Shown: positions 49,035-61,704, numbered from the stretch's first letter. The stretch: DNA of 64,000 nucleotides from Bactrocera neohumeralis (GCF_024586455.1 NC_065920.1:49497824-49561823); one strand, 5' to 3'. Notes: a model not told the origin generated them from the letters alone. Numbers and translations: made by a program.

Positions 49035-51815
49035 TCCAAATGTATTGTTTAACAACGATTATTTCGGAATATATAGTTTCCTCATGAAAGTTCTCCGCTG
49101 AAGTAGGACCAAGCTTATTAAAATATGTTAAACTAGTGGATTTTCCATAGCCTGCAAGTACCAGGTTTAATTTAAAAGTTAAGAAATTCGAATTTTCTTT
49201 TATAGTAGAGATCTACCTTAGAATCAATATCTGTAGTATCTGTAATATCATTTCTCATTTCGTTATTTATTTTTTTAATGCTGAGTACCCTGAAGGTACT
49301 GAAAGGATTTCAAAATAGGTGGAAAGAAGGTAAGATATTAAAATTCGTCCTGTGAATCTGTGGGTAAAATATTCACGAATCATTAAAAATTGTAACCCCC
49401 TGAATATGTGTTGGAGCTTAAGAGAGGAATTTTGGTAGATATCCTACGAAAAGCTTTCAAAAAACTTTTGATTAATCGTTATATGGAGCTTCTATGCCGA
49501 TAAACAGACATCCTTTCGATCATTCAATGAATTTGGTATAAGTTCCATGGTGAATGAGTCTAATTTTTTGGATGAAGTAACTGCTCGCTTAACTGATTGA
49601 GCAGAAACTATACCACAGCTCTCTACCATTGTTCGAACCCATTCTCACAATAGTAGTTTGCCTAAACGAAGTGGTATTGGATTTTTACCCATAACAGAGA
49701 TATATTACCAGGGCGGTCTTAGCATTATATTTTGCAATAGATCGGCAGTAATCTTCAATATTGTTTGTTGATGTTTTCTTCACCTTAATGGTGATTTCTG
49801 TGTACAAATTAAGTTATTTTTTTTAGATCTTTCTATATGTCAAGATTGTATTAAACATAGTCGGAATCTTTTGTTGCCAAGACCTACCAGCTGTTTACGA
49901 CACACAAGCAGCTCTTTGTAATGACAATTTGAGCGCCAAAACTAAACTTTTTCATTTACAAGAGCAAATCGTTACTGAGAAACGCTGATAACTCCGGAAT
50001 ATTTGGAACTATTCTGGGCAGTAAACGTTGACTGATGGGGCAAGTTAGAAGAAATCGGTCCGAATATATAGTGAAGAACTATAGGCAATAGCAATGAAGA
50101 ACTGTCTTTTGGCTTATGTGGAGAAAAAATATTCAAGTGATTTATGATATATTTAAACCCTTGCACAGTAGACTCTGGAAATTTAGTTCGTTTGGAAGAA
50201 AACTCATTAGTTCTGAATACTTTCAATGTAATACCGGTCGATCGCAGCAGTTGAAAAGATAGACTTTTCATGTAATATATTATAAGGTTTTTCTGACGTT
50301 CCAATTATTGACAGTATATAAGGTAGCTTCTCATATGACCACCTGCCAAACCCACCACAACTTTCTGATTCAGAAGCGATTCACTGATTGAAATTCAATA
50401 ATAAGGTTGTTTTGATGGTTGGACTCGACGATTTCTATTATTTTTATCGATATTTCGACATTTAGTCCTTCAGAGCTTGGTGCATCTTTTACATCAGAAT
50501 AACCGGAATAGAATTGATGAAAAAAATTTCCCGTGAATGGTTGTTAAAAGAGCAGAACCCTGAAAACTTGGTTAGCGATTTCGAATTTGTCTGAGAGAAA
50601 TGAAAAATATGGCATATTTTGTCTTTGAATGAGTCAATTTCTGGCATGTGCTCATACAATATTGAATGAAGCAATCACAAAACCGTCTGAGAAGTTTGTT
50701 TAATGTGAAATCTTATCTTTCCAACACCATATAGCATAACCTGATTGTAGCTTACTAAAGCCATTCCTGGAAAAAACCATTTAGTTTTACTAAACCTGTT
50801 AAGAAGACAACAGCGCTGCTTAACAGGGACTTTCAATTGATGGTAATTTGTGAATACTGGTCAAACCGGAATGTAATATATATTGTATAAATATTATGTA
50901 TGGATTGCTAAATCTACTTTTGAGTTTTCGAGCAAAAATCAACAATTCTTCCCAAGAAACCTTCCAAGATGTATGCGCACAAGTCGCTCCCTATTAGAAA
51001 ACCCTTTTAAGAGCCATCTACTTATATGCTAATATGCCCGCTGTGTGTCTCCCGTGAATTGTTAATTTCTTTTGTTACACTCAATCCAATCCGCCGACCT
51101 TCTTTCGTCACTGTTGTCCTTTCCTGTTAAATTATGCATTTATTTAAATTTTTGATCGCCACGGTTGCAACACTGCATTGCCGTTACGAGCACACGGCGC
51201 TGTGGTCTTGTTGTGTGTATGACCCTATACAATGGGGCGAGCGTTTTGTTGTTGCTATTTGTTGTAGCATGTGTCCTTTCGGTACTTTTGATTTCATTTT
51301 GAATTCTTGCTGCTTTTTACTCGTTGCTTCGGTGCATATTTTCGCTTTCTTTTTTGTTTTTCGTTTTTTGTTTTCGTCCTCTGTTTTATGCTCGTGTTTG
51401 TATTTTTTTTTCGCGGAAAGTGAAAGTTGTGCGGATGCAAAAGCACCAAGTAATATGATATTTGCGGAAGTGCAAAGGGCTCATTGTTGTTGTTGCAACA
51501 ATTGCATCTTAATGCGCTGCAATACTTGCCTTGTTGTTGTAGCAAAAGTGCTTTACAATTTATTTCAGTTATGCACTCCCACTGTGACCATTCATAAAAT
51601 GCGCTTTAATTTGATTTATGCAATCGTGTTGAATATTGAATAAAGGCTATGCAATAAGTTGTAAATTACGAGTGCAGGCGCATACAAATGAAATAGTTTG
51701 GGTTCTCGGTGAAGTTAGAGAGACGTAAATTCTATGCATAAGAACTGTGGAAGTCAATAAATAAATTGTTGTTATTAAAGGTTAAAAATTTTAATACTTT
51801 TTAATAGTTCGTAGA
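49035..51815. other. Intronic sequence, nothing recognised
   Basis: Includes the longest open frame of the window (169 codons, 51134-51643), T-rich and full of low-complexity F/C/V runs, judged to be chance. Confidence 0.45.
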
Positions 51816-51819
51816 GATG

Positions 51820-52360
51820 CGCGGTTGGATTACAATACAATGGAGTTGCCACTTTGCTAAATTTGTTACATAAAAATCAAATTAGTGAAAGCAAAAACGA
51901 TTTATATATTTAAAATTTAATTATTCGATGATTTCCTAGAATGGTATAAAATGCAGCAGAGTTGCCACCTTTTTCTATATTGTAATTCGATAATAAGAAA
52001 AAACAAAGAAACAAAGGTAATGGTAATATCTAATCATTTATTTGTAGTTTAAAATATAATATTTTTTTGAAAAGAGTTGCCAATTTGTTAATTCTTTTAA
52101 TTAAACAATCATTTAAATTAAGTATTTATATTTTTTTAAATGCTTTTTATTGTTCAATAAGAAAGTATGACAAAATAAATAAACACACCTAATTGAGAAG
52201 ATTAAAATTTGTAGTTGAAAATATATTTTTTAAAGCGTTGCCACCTGCATAAATTTTTTAAATAATAAAATAGGTTATTGAAAGCTGAGTCGATTTGGAA
52301 AGTTTCGATGCTAAAGTTTGCAGTTGAAATACTTTTTGAGATCGCTTGGCACTTGTTGAA
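51820..52360. repeat. Diverged tandem repeat marked by GTTGCCAC
   Basis: GAGTTGCCAC or a variant recurs at 51843, 51959, 52074, 52235 and (as GCTTGGCAC) 52344, spacing about 116, 115, 161 and 109 bp. Three of the units are preceded by TTTGTAGTTGAAAATAT-like sequence. The rest of each unit is AT-rich and diverged. Confidence 0.6.
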
Positions 52361-52364
52361 ATAT

Positions 52365-52785
52365 TTGAAGTAAAATATTTATGAAATCTTCGTTCTACAT
52401 ATTTTTAAAAGTTCTATAGAACTTAACTCAGATAGAAGACTAATGAAATATCGACAAAAAGGAAGTACGAAATATTTCCCTTCAAATGGATTAGGTATTC
52501 AAGAATGTACCATAAATTGGTTATTTTGAGAATCTCAACAAATTTGGATATCAGTTCGGTAGACAATTGTTAAAGCCTTCTATGAGATTTTTAATAACTC
52601 TATGTTTCTGGTTACCAAACTCTGGCAGTATCGCTTAAACGGATGTATTTGGTATGTTTTGAGGACTGAATAATAAACTACATTAATAATAACCATATAA
52701 CTGAATTTTGGGACTTGATTATTTCACGATTAGATACAGTAGTATAGTATGTACATTAAAAAAATAGAAACTATGTTCGAAGTAA
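52365..52785. other. Intronic sequence, nothing recognised
   Basis: AT-rich; no feature seen. Confidence 0.5.
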
Positions 52786-52789
52786 TAAA

Positions 52790-53000
52790 TATAACAGCGC
52801 GCCAGTCGTTTCTTCTTTTCGCAAGGTGGCGGCAATTGGAGATTCCAAGCGGAGCAAGGTCCTTCTCTACCGGGTCCTTTCAACGGAGTGGAGGGATTCC
52901 TCTTCCTCTGCTTCCCACGGCGGGTACTGCGTCGAATTCTTTCAGAGCTGGAGTGTTTTCGTCCATTCGGGCGACATGACCTTGCCAGCCTAATTTTTGA
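52790..53000 (-). mobile_element. RTE-like C-terminal fragment, minus strand
   Basis: Minus-strand sequence equivalent to GHVARMDENTPALKEFDAVP, GGKQRKRNPSTPLKGPG and EKKRLARC, i.e. the same terminal segment as in 38400-38600, in mixed frames. About 200 bp only. Confidence 0.8.
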
Positions 53001-53004
53001 CAAA

Positions 53005-53630
53005 AAAAAAAATAGATTGTTGCAAAAAAATATAACATACATAATTTCCAAAACTACCATCGAAATTATCATCAGAAATCTTATTTCTTCGATGATTAAC
53101 AGACAAATATATGTATCTAAGAAAGTCATATAAAAAGTTCGAGCTGATCGGTCGTGCCGTTTCGGTGAAATTTTTCTAACCGTCTCTGAAAACAGCGTTT
53201 CAAGAATACGCGTTTATTCTTTCGGGAGCTGATTACAGTAAATCAGAAATATTTTTACAAATATGCCCGTATTATCGAAATCATTTGCCGGTTCAACGGA
53301 AAATTTTCGAAGAATATTCTCAATTATATACTTATTTAATATACATGTGCGAAAAACAAAATTTTAATTGATCGTTAGATGACTTTCTAAAATGACCTTT
53401 AGCTCAGTTATAAAAATTTCTGGGTTATAAATATTTTATGTTTATTAAAAATTATCCACATTTTTGTTGAAATTTGGCTTAGTAAGGTAAAGACAGTTGA
53501 GAAGATCCTGACATGATTGCGCTACTAGAATTAAATCCATATACCATAATTAGCACTAACATTCAAAAGGTGTGTGTATAAATTTTACAGCTGTTGGAAC
53601 ATTACAAGTAGTTTATGAACGATCGCTTTG
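53005..53630. other. Intronic sequence, nothing recognised
   Basis: AT-rich; the lost 5' end of the following mariner could lie at its right edge. Confidence 0.45.
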
Positions 53631-53634
53631 AGTG

Positions 53635-54690
53635 TTATTGTGAAAAAGTAAATAAAAAGGTATTTTGCATGTTGATAAAATATTGTTTATTGAAGCGAAC
53701 AAATACAGTTGATATAAAAATTTGACTTGATGACGAATTTCCAGACACTACTCCATGGAAAATCAAACATGAAGAATTGGTATGCTAACGTTGTAAAATG
53801 AACGCAGTGAACACCCAAAAAAGGTTGTTACCGAAGAAAACATCAAAAAGGTCCACAAAATAATTTGGATGACAGTTAGGCGAAGTTGTTCGAGATAGAA
53901 GGCTCTCTAAAGATATCAGTTGAACGTGTACATTATAAAAATCACGAATATTTCGATTTCGATTTCTGTGCAAAGTTAGTGGCGCGAAATCACTTTCGAC
54001 CAAAAACAACGACGAGTTGTTGACTCAGAGCAGTGTTTGGAGATGTTGAAGCGTAATAAGCCAAAGCTTTTGCATCGATATGTGACACTGATTGAAATAT
54101 GGCGTCATGGTTTCACTCCGAAGTCTAATCGACAGTCATCTGAGTAGACTGCACACGGTAAACACGCTTCAAAGCTGGAAAAACGCAACAGTCGGCTAGC
54201 AAAGTTATGGCGTCTGTATTTTGAGATGCGCATGAAAAATTTTTATTGACTATTATGAAAAAGGAAGGAGCATCAACATAATGAATACTTCTTATATTTC
54301 GTCTTCAAATGGTCCAATTGAAGACGAAATCGCCGAAAAACGGCCACATTTGAAGAAAAAGAAAGGGATGGTTCACTGAGTCAATGCACCCTATCACAGG
54401 TCAGTGAAAATTATGGCAAAAGTCCATGAATTGGGATTTGTATTGCTTCCGGATCCACCTTATTCTCCAGATTTGGTCCACAGGGGATATTAACTGTCCC
54501 CAGATCTCAAAAGAAGGCTAGTTTGTCTAGTGAAGAGAAGATTTCCGTAACAGAGGCCTATTTTTAAGCACAAATGAAGGACAAATCATAATACAAAAAT
54601 TGTATCGATAAGTTGGAGGGCCGCTATAATCTGTGTATCACCCTTAAAGGAAACTATGTTGAATAAAAAAGTGGAAGTTTGCCAAAGAAA
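53635..54690 (+). pseudogene. Nearly full-length irritans-type mariner, dead
   Basis: Collinear with a Himar-like transposase from KVFCMLIKYCLLKRTNTVD and LDDEFPD through KVVTEENIKKVHKII, RVDDSEQCLEMLKRNKP, SNRQSSE and DEIAEKRPHLKKKKG to PPYSPDLVH and the terminal KLEGRYNLCI-like and LKGNYVE segments. The first catalytic motif (MDETW) has become LIEIW and the second (HQDNAP) is HxVNAP, both losing the Asp; the third (YSPDL) is kept. Many stops and indels. The sequence after the stop resembles the 3' untranslated end of Himar-like elements, but clear terminal repeats are not seen. Confidence 0.85.
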
Positions 54691-54694
54691 GTGT

Positions 54695-57265
54695 TATATA
54701 GGAAAGATAGGAGGGCAACGTCGAGGCATTACAAAAAAAAAACTCTGGTTAGCTTTAATTTCTTTCGACGATATTTTATTTTCTCATTAAAAGCCTGAAG
54801 TTTATATTTATTTAGAATACCACTGGGTTGCTGTTCTCAATGTTTTTATCATTTAAAGGCCAAAATTACTCATGATTCATAAAATTATTGTTTGCTTTCA
54901 CTCTCATTTAAAATAATTCTCACTTTTAGAGCAAATATTTATATTTTCACTACCTTGAACTACTAAACATAATTGAATATTTTGTGCAAATTTATTAGAA
55001 TGCGAAAACCAACACAAACGCATGCTAACAATGCTCTACATTCTCTATAAAACTGTGGTGGTAACTATTTTGTTTACATTTGTTACGCCAGCATAATATT
55101 GTTAATGGAAATTTAACAATTATTCCAATTAAATATCAATAATTACGTATACGCCCGTGCATACAATATTTATAATTGCATAAATGCATTTATTTCACAT
55201 TGTGTGACCTTCAAATGCTTGTTGCAGGAAATTATATAGACACTAAAAGGTAATGCAGCGCATTAAAAGCAGAGTAGACTTGCACACATTTACAGCTTTT
55301 AACCCACTCGGCGCTATTTAAATGACAAAAAAATCATTAAGTATGCACTATTTGTTGTATTTCATTAGTAAACAAATTCATTTATTTACTTTTATTTGCA
55401 CACGTTGCAAAATTTCGAAATCAGCACACAAATACTTGTGTTTGCAGTAACAGCGTGTCTGCTTAAATGGATTTCTGCACTAATATACTGATACATACAT
55501 ATGACTACCCGCACTTTGTTGACCTTGCCCTAATTAAATCGCATAATTCACCTGCTTATAGTATGTGTTAAACTGAATATCGGTACATTTATACATTTAT
55601 ACATATATACCTAGATTGACAGTAATGCCTCCGAAAGCGCTCTCCATCAACACTGGTATGCAGTGAATTGTTGGATTTGCATTCGACTATATCCTCAGCA
55701 ACTATGCTGTTAGATTTATTGACACATATTGACGAGCTGGCGACCTTAGCAATATGACTCCGTTAAATATTTATTAATATATATACAAATCGCTTGTATA
55801 CCTTTGTTCCAATCGTACATACATATATATTAACCAATATAGGAAAATATCAACGCATTCATCTCATGTACTCAACATATGCACATTTATTACAAGGGTA
55901 TTAAGGGATCACGCTTGGTTAAGTTGCTGCTGTCAGTTTTGAATTATGCCAGCTCTCAAGTTGCTGTTATTGTTTGGGAGTTGAGTGACAAGTTGCACTA
56001 TATCCCTTTGAAAGTGAAAATAATGTTGTAATATTCTACTAGGTGGTTGTTGATGATATTGAAGGTCAGTGCATAATGAGGAAATGTTTGACTGTCGAAA
56101 TTTCAGAAATAACAACAACAATCACAACAAAATGGTTCTAAGTAATGGGAACGTAAGTGTCTTTTTATCTAATTCTGAACAACTGGATACTATAAATAAG
56201 AATAGCAAAAAATATGACGAATTCTGCCGTTAATCACTTTCAAATTTTTATAAAAATATTTTCGGCAATTATATGTATATATATACATAGTTTGAGTATT
56301 ACAATCTGGATCAATTATATATCGTTTTGTTCTATAACTTGTTGCCATTTTACTGCTATTATTCACTTTTATTATGACTGCCATTTAATAATGCCAGTTG
56401 TATTGAATACGATGGTATTGGAAAAATGAAGTTTCCCCAAGTTTCTCAAAAAGCTAATTTTTCACCAGCAAAATCATTCCCCAAAGTCAACAACAGTTAG
56501 TAATTATTTGGTACCAGGTACGAGCTAAAAGTTGGTAGCATAAGAATCTCCCAACCGAGCTTACGCAAGTTTTGGTTTTAAATTTCCTTAGTTCGATCGA
56601 CCTTAAGAGATTTACAATCAACAATTTGGGAAATACATGAAAAAAGTAAATATGGAATTTACCATCAACTTCCAAAAAAAATTAAAATTTTGAAGCAAGT
56701 TTCTTTATTTAATGTAGACTAATTGAGTAAGTTTTACAACATATACCACGTAGAATAGGATATATGTATATTTTAAGGCAGCCTGCTGAATAAGCTACAA
56801 TTGACATTAAGATATTCAGTATTCAGATTGGGCGGCATCGCACAGTGGTCGGTCTTGTGTGGAATCAGCGGCCAAAAATACTTCCACTGCATATATAAAA
56901 GTGAAACTTTTGCCAAAGCTTTTTAAAATCTCCCTCTCACGTTTCCCACTCTGCCACCCCCCCGATGGTAACAAATTTTAATTAACTATATTAAATTAAA
57001 AAAATTGGTAAACGAAAAAAGGATAAATCAAAAACTGATTTGAATAAAATTGATTTACTTTTGCATGATAGTTTCTTTGACTGGTGATGAAAGGATCTAA
57101 GCTCAAAAGCAATCGGTTTAGCAAGTCCTGATTTGTAGCGATCCGTTAGTTCTTTCACGTATGATGGAGTCGATACATCTTAACATCCTTATTGCTTGAC
57201 TCAGCAGATTCTTATGAGAGCTCTACAATTGAAATTGGTGCATAGTGAATAACATAAGGAGCGTG
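54695..57265. other. Intronic sequence, nothing recognised
   Basis: AT-rich. Near 56828 GGGCGGCATCGCACAGTGG resembles the edge of a dispersed dipteran repeat, but no second edge is found. Confidence 0.45.
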
Positions 57266-57445
57266 AATTACGAGGGCTGCTATATATATTTCTGGCCTAG
57301 GCAACACTAAGTGTTGCCAGGTGCAATCTGACATTTCCATTGGAAAGTTTGACATTTTTTAGCATAACATCACCCAAAATGTCTTGTCATTTAATCGTGA
57401 ATTGTTTTATTTACAGGGAATTAAAAAATTCATCTCGGCCAAAAA

Positions 57446-57970
57446 ATGGAATTAACTCGTGAACATTTTCGTGCGATCATTTTTCACAACTTTCGACGTG
57501 GATTATCACGACAAGAGTGCATCGATGAACTAAAACCTTTGTTTGGCTATGAAGCACCATCCTATAGCACCGTGAAAAACTGGTACAACGAATTCAATCG
57601 TGGCCGACGCTCGCTCAAAGACGAATTCCGTGAAGGTCGTCCAAAAACAGCCGTTGTGCCAGAAAACATCGATGCCGTACGTAAACTGATAATGCAAGAC
57701 CGTCATGTAACATACCTTCAGATAGAGGCATGCATATGCATTTCTCCTACCAGCATACATTCGATATTGGATGAATACCTGGCCGTAAAAAAGGTTTGTT
57801 CTCGTTGGATCCCGCACAATTTGACAATCGCTCAAAAAAGACTCGTGTGGATTGGTGTAAAGAAATGCTGAAAAAATACGATCGCGGTGCTTCCAAAGAC
57901 GTTTATAAGATCGTCAAAGGTGACGAATCATGGATCTATGCGTATGAGCCCGAAACAAAACAGCAATCGA
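57446..57970 (+). pseudogene. Truncated mariner transposase (vertumnana-like)
   Basis: The ATG at 57446 opens MELTREHFRAIIFHNFRRGL, followed by both helix-turn-helix motifs (SYSTVKNWYNEFNRGRRSLK, REGRPKTAVVPENIDAVRKL) and a linker up to LTIAQKR. One missing A in the run at about 57833-57838 shifts the frame. It continues in the next frame as RVDWCKEMLKKYD and VKGDESWIYAYEPETKQQST, so the first catalytic Asp is intact. The second and third Asp regions are deleted at a 25-A run (57972-57996). It could at most give a DNA-binding fragment; expression unknown. Confidence 0.9.
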
Positions 57971-57971
57971 C

Positions 57972-57996
57972 AAAAAAAAAAAAAAAAAAAAAAAAA
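57972..57996. repeat. (A)25 at the mariner deletion junction
   Basis: Twenty-five A's replace the 3' half of the transposase gene, joining QQST codons to the 3' untranslated sequence and TIR. Confidence 0.9.
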
Positions 57997-58059
57997 CATT
58001 TTCGTTGATAAATATGCCTATTTACATTATTAGGCCAGAAATATATATAGCAACCTAAT

Positions 58060-60675
58060 TAAAATTTTATGGACTGACGAAGGAAGATAATACTAAAAAT
58101 ATTTTGAAGTTAATTCCTTTGCAGGATCTAGCGCATCTCTAGTGCATTGAGGGTTTATTAAACAAATTCCTTTTGAAATTGAATTCGAACAGGACGGAAA
58201 TAGCGGGTGGACGAAGGTCGGTCTGCAATTTTTCCAAATTTGTTTGTGCTCTTCATCATTTTGCGATTTTATTATCAGTTACACAGGGACATATGCCATG
58301 ACAAATAAATTATTGTCTTCCAAATTATTATTTTCAAATTTCTGCTTATATTCGCTCTGACCGGAATTGCCATCAAAGCTACATATTCCTATTGATAATA
58401 TGTAATTAGAAGACTCATTCCTTTCATTATTTACATTTCTGACGCAATTTGGTCTAATAATTTTTTTATCTCAACTTCCACATCAGATTCTGAGACCTTT
58501 ATTGGCTCAGGATAACTGTTTTTCCTTTGAAACTTTTTAAAAGTTAATATCAAGTTTTTTGTTAACGAAGCTTCTTATAAGTAAATAATGAAGCCTTATT
58601 AAATTTGCTTCAGTGATAAGTGATATTTCTTCACACATTTTCTAAACACCAAAATTCAAAAATACATATATAGGCGTGAAAGTTTACACCGGTATGATGT
58701 GCCCAAATAAAAGTACGTTTAAAAAACATTTGATAAAAGTGAGAAAATGATAAAATGAAAACCAAAGCTCAAATATGTGTATACATAAATGTTTGATGAA
58801 AAAAAACATAAAAAACAATGAAATATGCACGAATATATGTACGTACACGTAAATACAAAAAATTATAAAAAATAACACACAAAAAATTGCATGCCTAGTA
58901 GAATAATATGAATAACAAAGAAAGTTGCAAAAAAGTTGCAGCTGAAATCAAAAGCATAGACTTAGAAAACATTAACTAATATAAGCAAACTTGATTCATT
59001 TAAGGGCGGGACAGGGATCACAACTTTTTGTATACCTTAAATCGATGTATAAGGAAAAACATACCACGCAAAAGGGCACTTATAAAACAATTGTTTTAAA
59101 ATAATAAAACAATATATTATTACATAAAAACTACTTTGTTATATAACATATGCCTTTGTTATCAATGCTCATTTCGATTTATGGGGATTAAACACGATTT
59201 TATATCGCCATTTAATTTATTTAAGAGCTAATATTTAAGCTATTTTCACTACACAGTCGGTGTGTTTCTATTGTCTCACTTCTCTTGCTTTTCGTAGCCC
59301 CTACGAATAGAATAGACCAAAAATGTATTTACCGTTTGTTTTATTGGTGTTTTAAGAAAGAGCCTTGATACAAACAGTGGTAAATTTCAAACTTTTATGT
59401 TTTAATTTTTGGCCTTTGAAATCGACGAGTGTGCATCGGTTCATTTCTAAACCCAAACCCAATATGAGGTTGATACAGAAACAGCATTTTTTATAACTGA
59501 ATATATATATGGTATAATACATAAATTTAAATGGGATTAAGGCAGTTTAATAATTTAAATATAGCCGCGTTTGAAAAACATCTAAAATGAAAGTGTACAA
59601 TAACTTCTCAAACTAACAACAGATCTTCATGCATGAGTTAAAATTGATGAAAATTTGTAATACTCGATTTTATCCGTATGTTTGGTATATATCGTGGTCA
59701 AAGAGACGGAACTGTTTCAGATGTTTCATACATAAATGGATTTGTGAAAGAAATAATGGAAAAATTTAAAATATTTTGACAACAAGTTATACTGCTTGTT
59801 AGACCTTTCTCTCTCTCATGATTTTTATTTATACTAAGGATAATTTGTAAAATTAAGTTTGTGGATATTTATAATGCTTTTCGTTAAAAGATCGGGAAAT
59901 CCTCTCGCCAATATCAGTCAACCAAAGTAGTTCTGTTGATACACATTTTCGAATTATTTTTATATTGTACATAAATGCCTGAATTGCATTAAATTTGATG
60001 AATTTTTGAAACACCCTTTATAGGTATCAGACACAACCGTTGAAAGCGCCGCGTTAGCATGGAACGACTTCGGGCTTCTCAATTACAATGCGAAATCGTC
60101 GAGCGAACAACAGAGATCAATACGTGGATGATCTACGTCGCACAAGAAGAGCTCTACAGGTATCAAGAGCTGCTTTGAATCGAGCAGCTTTCAGTTACGA
60201 TTGCAGCACTAATTAGTTTTCCGGAGTAACGCCGAATTCTGTTGCCTTAGTGGGAAAATTAATTTGCCATTGTGCTTACATATCAAGATACTGGGTAACT
60301 ATCATCAGAAGCACATCGTCTATATGACGCGTTGCAATACTTGCTAAGATCGTGGCGAATACACAATGTGTATTATTTTAATATCAAAATGATTTATCCA
60401 TTGTACGTATCAATTTCAGAGTTAAACATGATGTACATTTAACATTGTTTGGATTTGGTTTATAATAAAAAAACAAAGTTGGACAAATGACTAGCAACCG
60501 AATTAAATCATTTATCTTCACGCCTTTATAACTATGCTAAAGATTTAGATACGAAATGTTTTATCTCTTTTTTTAATTTAAGGTGAAGAAAATAGCTAGC
60601 TTTATTATTACGCATATCCCTTAATGTATTGTCGATTATTTCAGAAGTATTGTAGAAACGGAGCTTTCAACTTTT
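58060..60675. other. Intronic sequence, nothing recognised
   Basis: AT-rich; no gene or element supported. Confidence 0.5.
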
Positions 60676-60680
60676 ATTAG

Positions 60681-61528
60681 GTTGAACCCAGCAAAATTGA
60701 GCCACGTGAAGTGGTCCATGAAAATTTCGAAAAATCTCCGATTTTGAAAATTAGCAGTTCATTAGGAAGAAGACCCCCGTGATATAAAAATTTCGTCAAA
60801 ATTCTTTTTTCTGTTAAAGCTCTTGACGGTTGAAATTTGGAAGACGTTAAAATTGTAAATTATTTTCTCATAAACTACTGGAGTCAAAACGATGAAATTT
60901 TGTGAAGTCAAAGAAAAATGTTCGTGCTATATTATAAATATTTTTTCATGGCCTTTTGTTTAAACAATAATATTTTACATAAGTTTTTGTTAGACAATTA
61001 AAATTTTTCAGGTGTTCTTCACGCTAAAAAGACTGAAAAGTATGGCTGTTCCATACATTTTAAGAGAGGTAGGGGACAAAAAATTTAATACCTTTGGAAT
61101 AGTATGAATGAACAACAATTTTTTACAAATTATTAAAGGTGAATATTTTCCGCGTTCTGTCACATACTTTTCAGTTTTGTTTAGATTGAAGAACACCTGA
61201 AAAATTTCAATTGTTTAATAAAAAATTATGTAAAATATTATTATTTAAACAAATGGATCGTGAAAAAATATTTATAAAATGGCACGAACATTCTTCTTTG
61301 ACTTCACAAAACTTCATCGATTGATTTCCAGTAGTTTATGAGAAAATAATTTTACAATTTAACGTGCTCTAAATTTCAACCTTCAATAACTTTAACAGTA
61401 AAAAGAATTTTAACGAAATATTTATATCACGGGGATATGCATCTGGTCCTCTTCCTAATGAACTGCTAATTTTCAAAATCGGAGATTTTTCGAAATTTTC
61501 GTGGACCACTTGACTTGGTTTGACCCAG
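60681..61528. repeat. Long inverted repeat (hairpin or foldback element)
   Basis: The left arm (60681-61044) and right arm (61160-61528) are reverse complements with roughly 85% identity by eye over about 365 bp. Shared strings include GGTCCNCGAAAATTTCGAAA-like, TTTTCTCATAAACTACTGGA and TTTTTCAGGTGTTCTTCA. The loop is about 115 bp and AT-rich. No coding potential. The ends contain a CAAGTGGTCCA motif close to GGGTCAAACC. Transcription through it would give a long double-stranded RNA stem. Confidence 0.92.
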
Positions 61529-61535
61529 ATGGACC

Positions 61536-61700
61536 CAGACGTCTTCTAAATTTCAACCATCAATAACTTTAACAAAAAAAATAATTTTAACGAAATATTT
61601 ATATCACGGGGGTCCCCTTCCTAATGAACTGCTAATTTTTAAAAACGGAGATTTTTCGAAATTTTCATGGACCACTTGATGTGGTTTGACCCATTTATAT
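61536..61700. repeat. Third, partial copy of the hairpin arm
   Basis: A direct repeat of the outer 160 bp of the right arm (61364-61528), sharing AACGAAATATTTATATCACG, CTTCCTAATGAACTGCTAAT and GGAGATTTTTCGAAATTTTC. It also keeps GACGTCTTC, present in the left arm but lost from the right arm, so it is not a simple copy of its neighbour. Confidence 0.9.
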
Positions 61701-61704
61701 CCAC

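Larger units (their letters stand above)
57271..58055 (+). mobile_element. Young, internally deleted mariner with both TIRs
   Basis: Terminal inverted repeats GGCTGCTATATATATTTCTG (from 57275, continuing GCCTA) and its complement (58031-58055) differ by one base in 25. TA dinucleotides flank both ends (57269-57270, 58056-58057). The element is about 785 bp against roughly 1.3 kb for a complete mariner. Confidence 0.92.

Noticed and set aside
49620..49660. GTTCGAACCC string suggesting a tRNA B box
   Set aside because: No cloverleaf arms or A box at the expected distance.
51134..51643. Longest open frame (169 codons, plus strand)
   Set aside because: T-rich, with runs of Phe, Cys and Val from simple (GTT)-like sequence. 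No family resemblance and no splice or promoter context.
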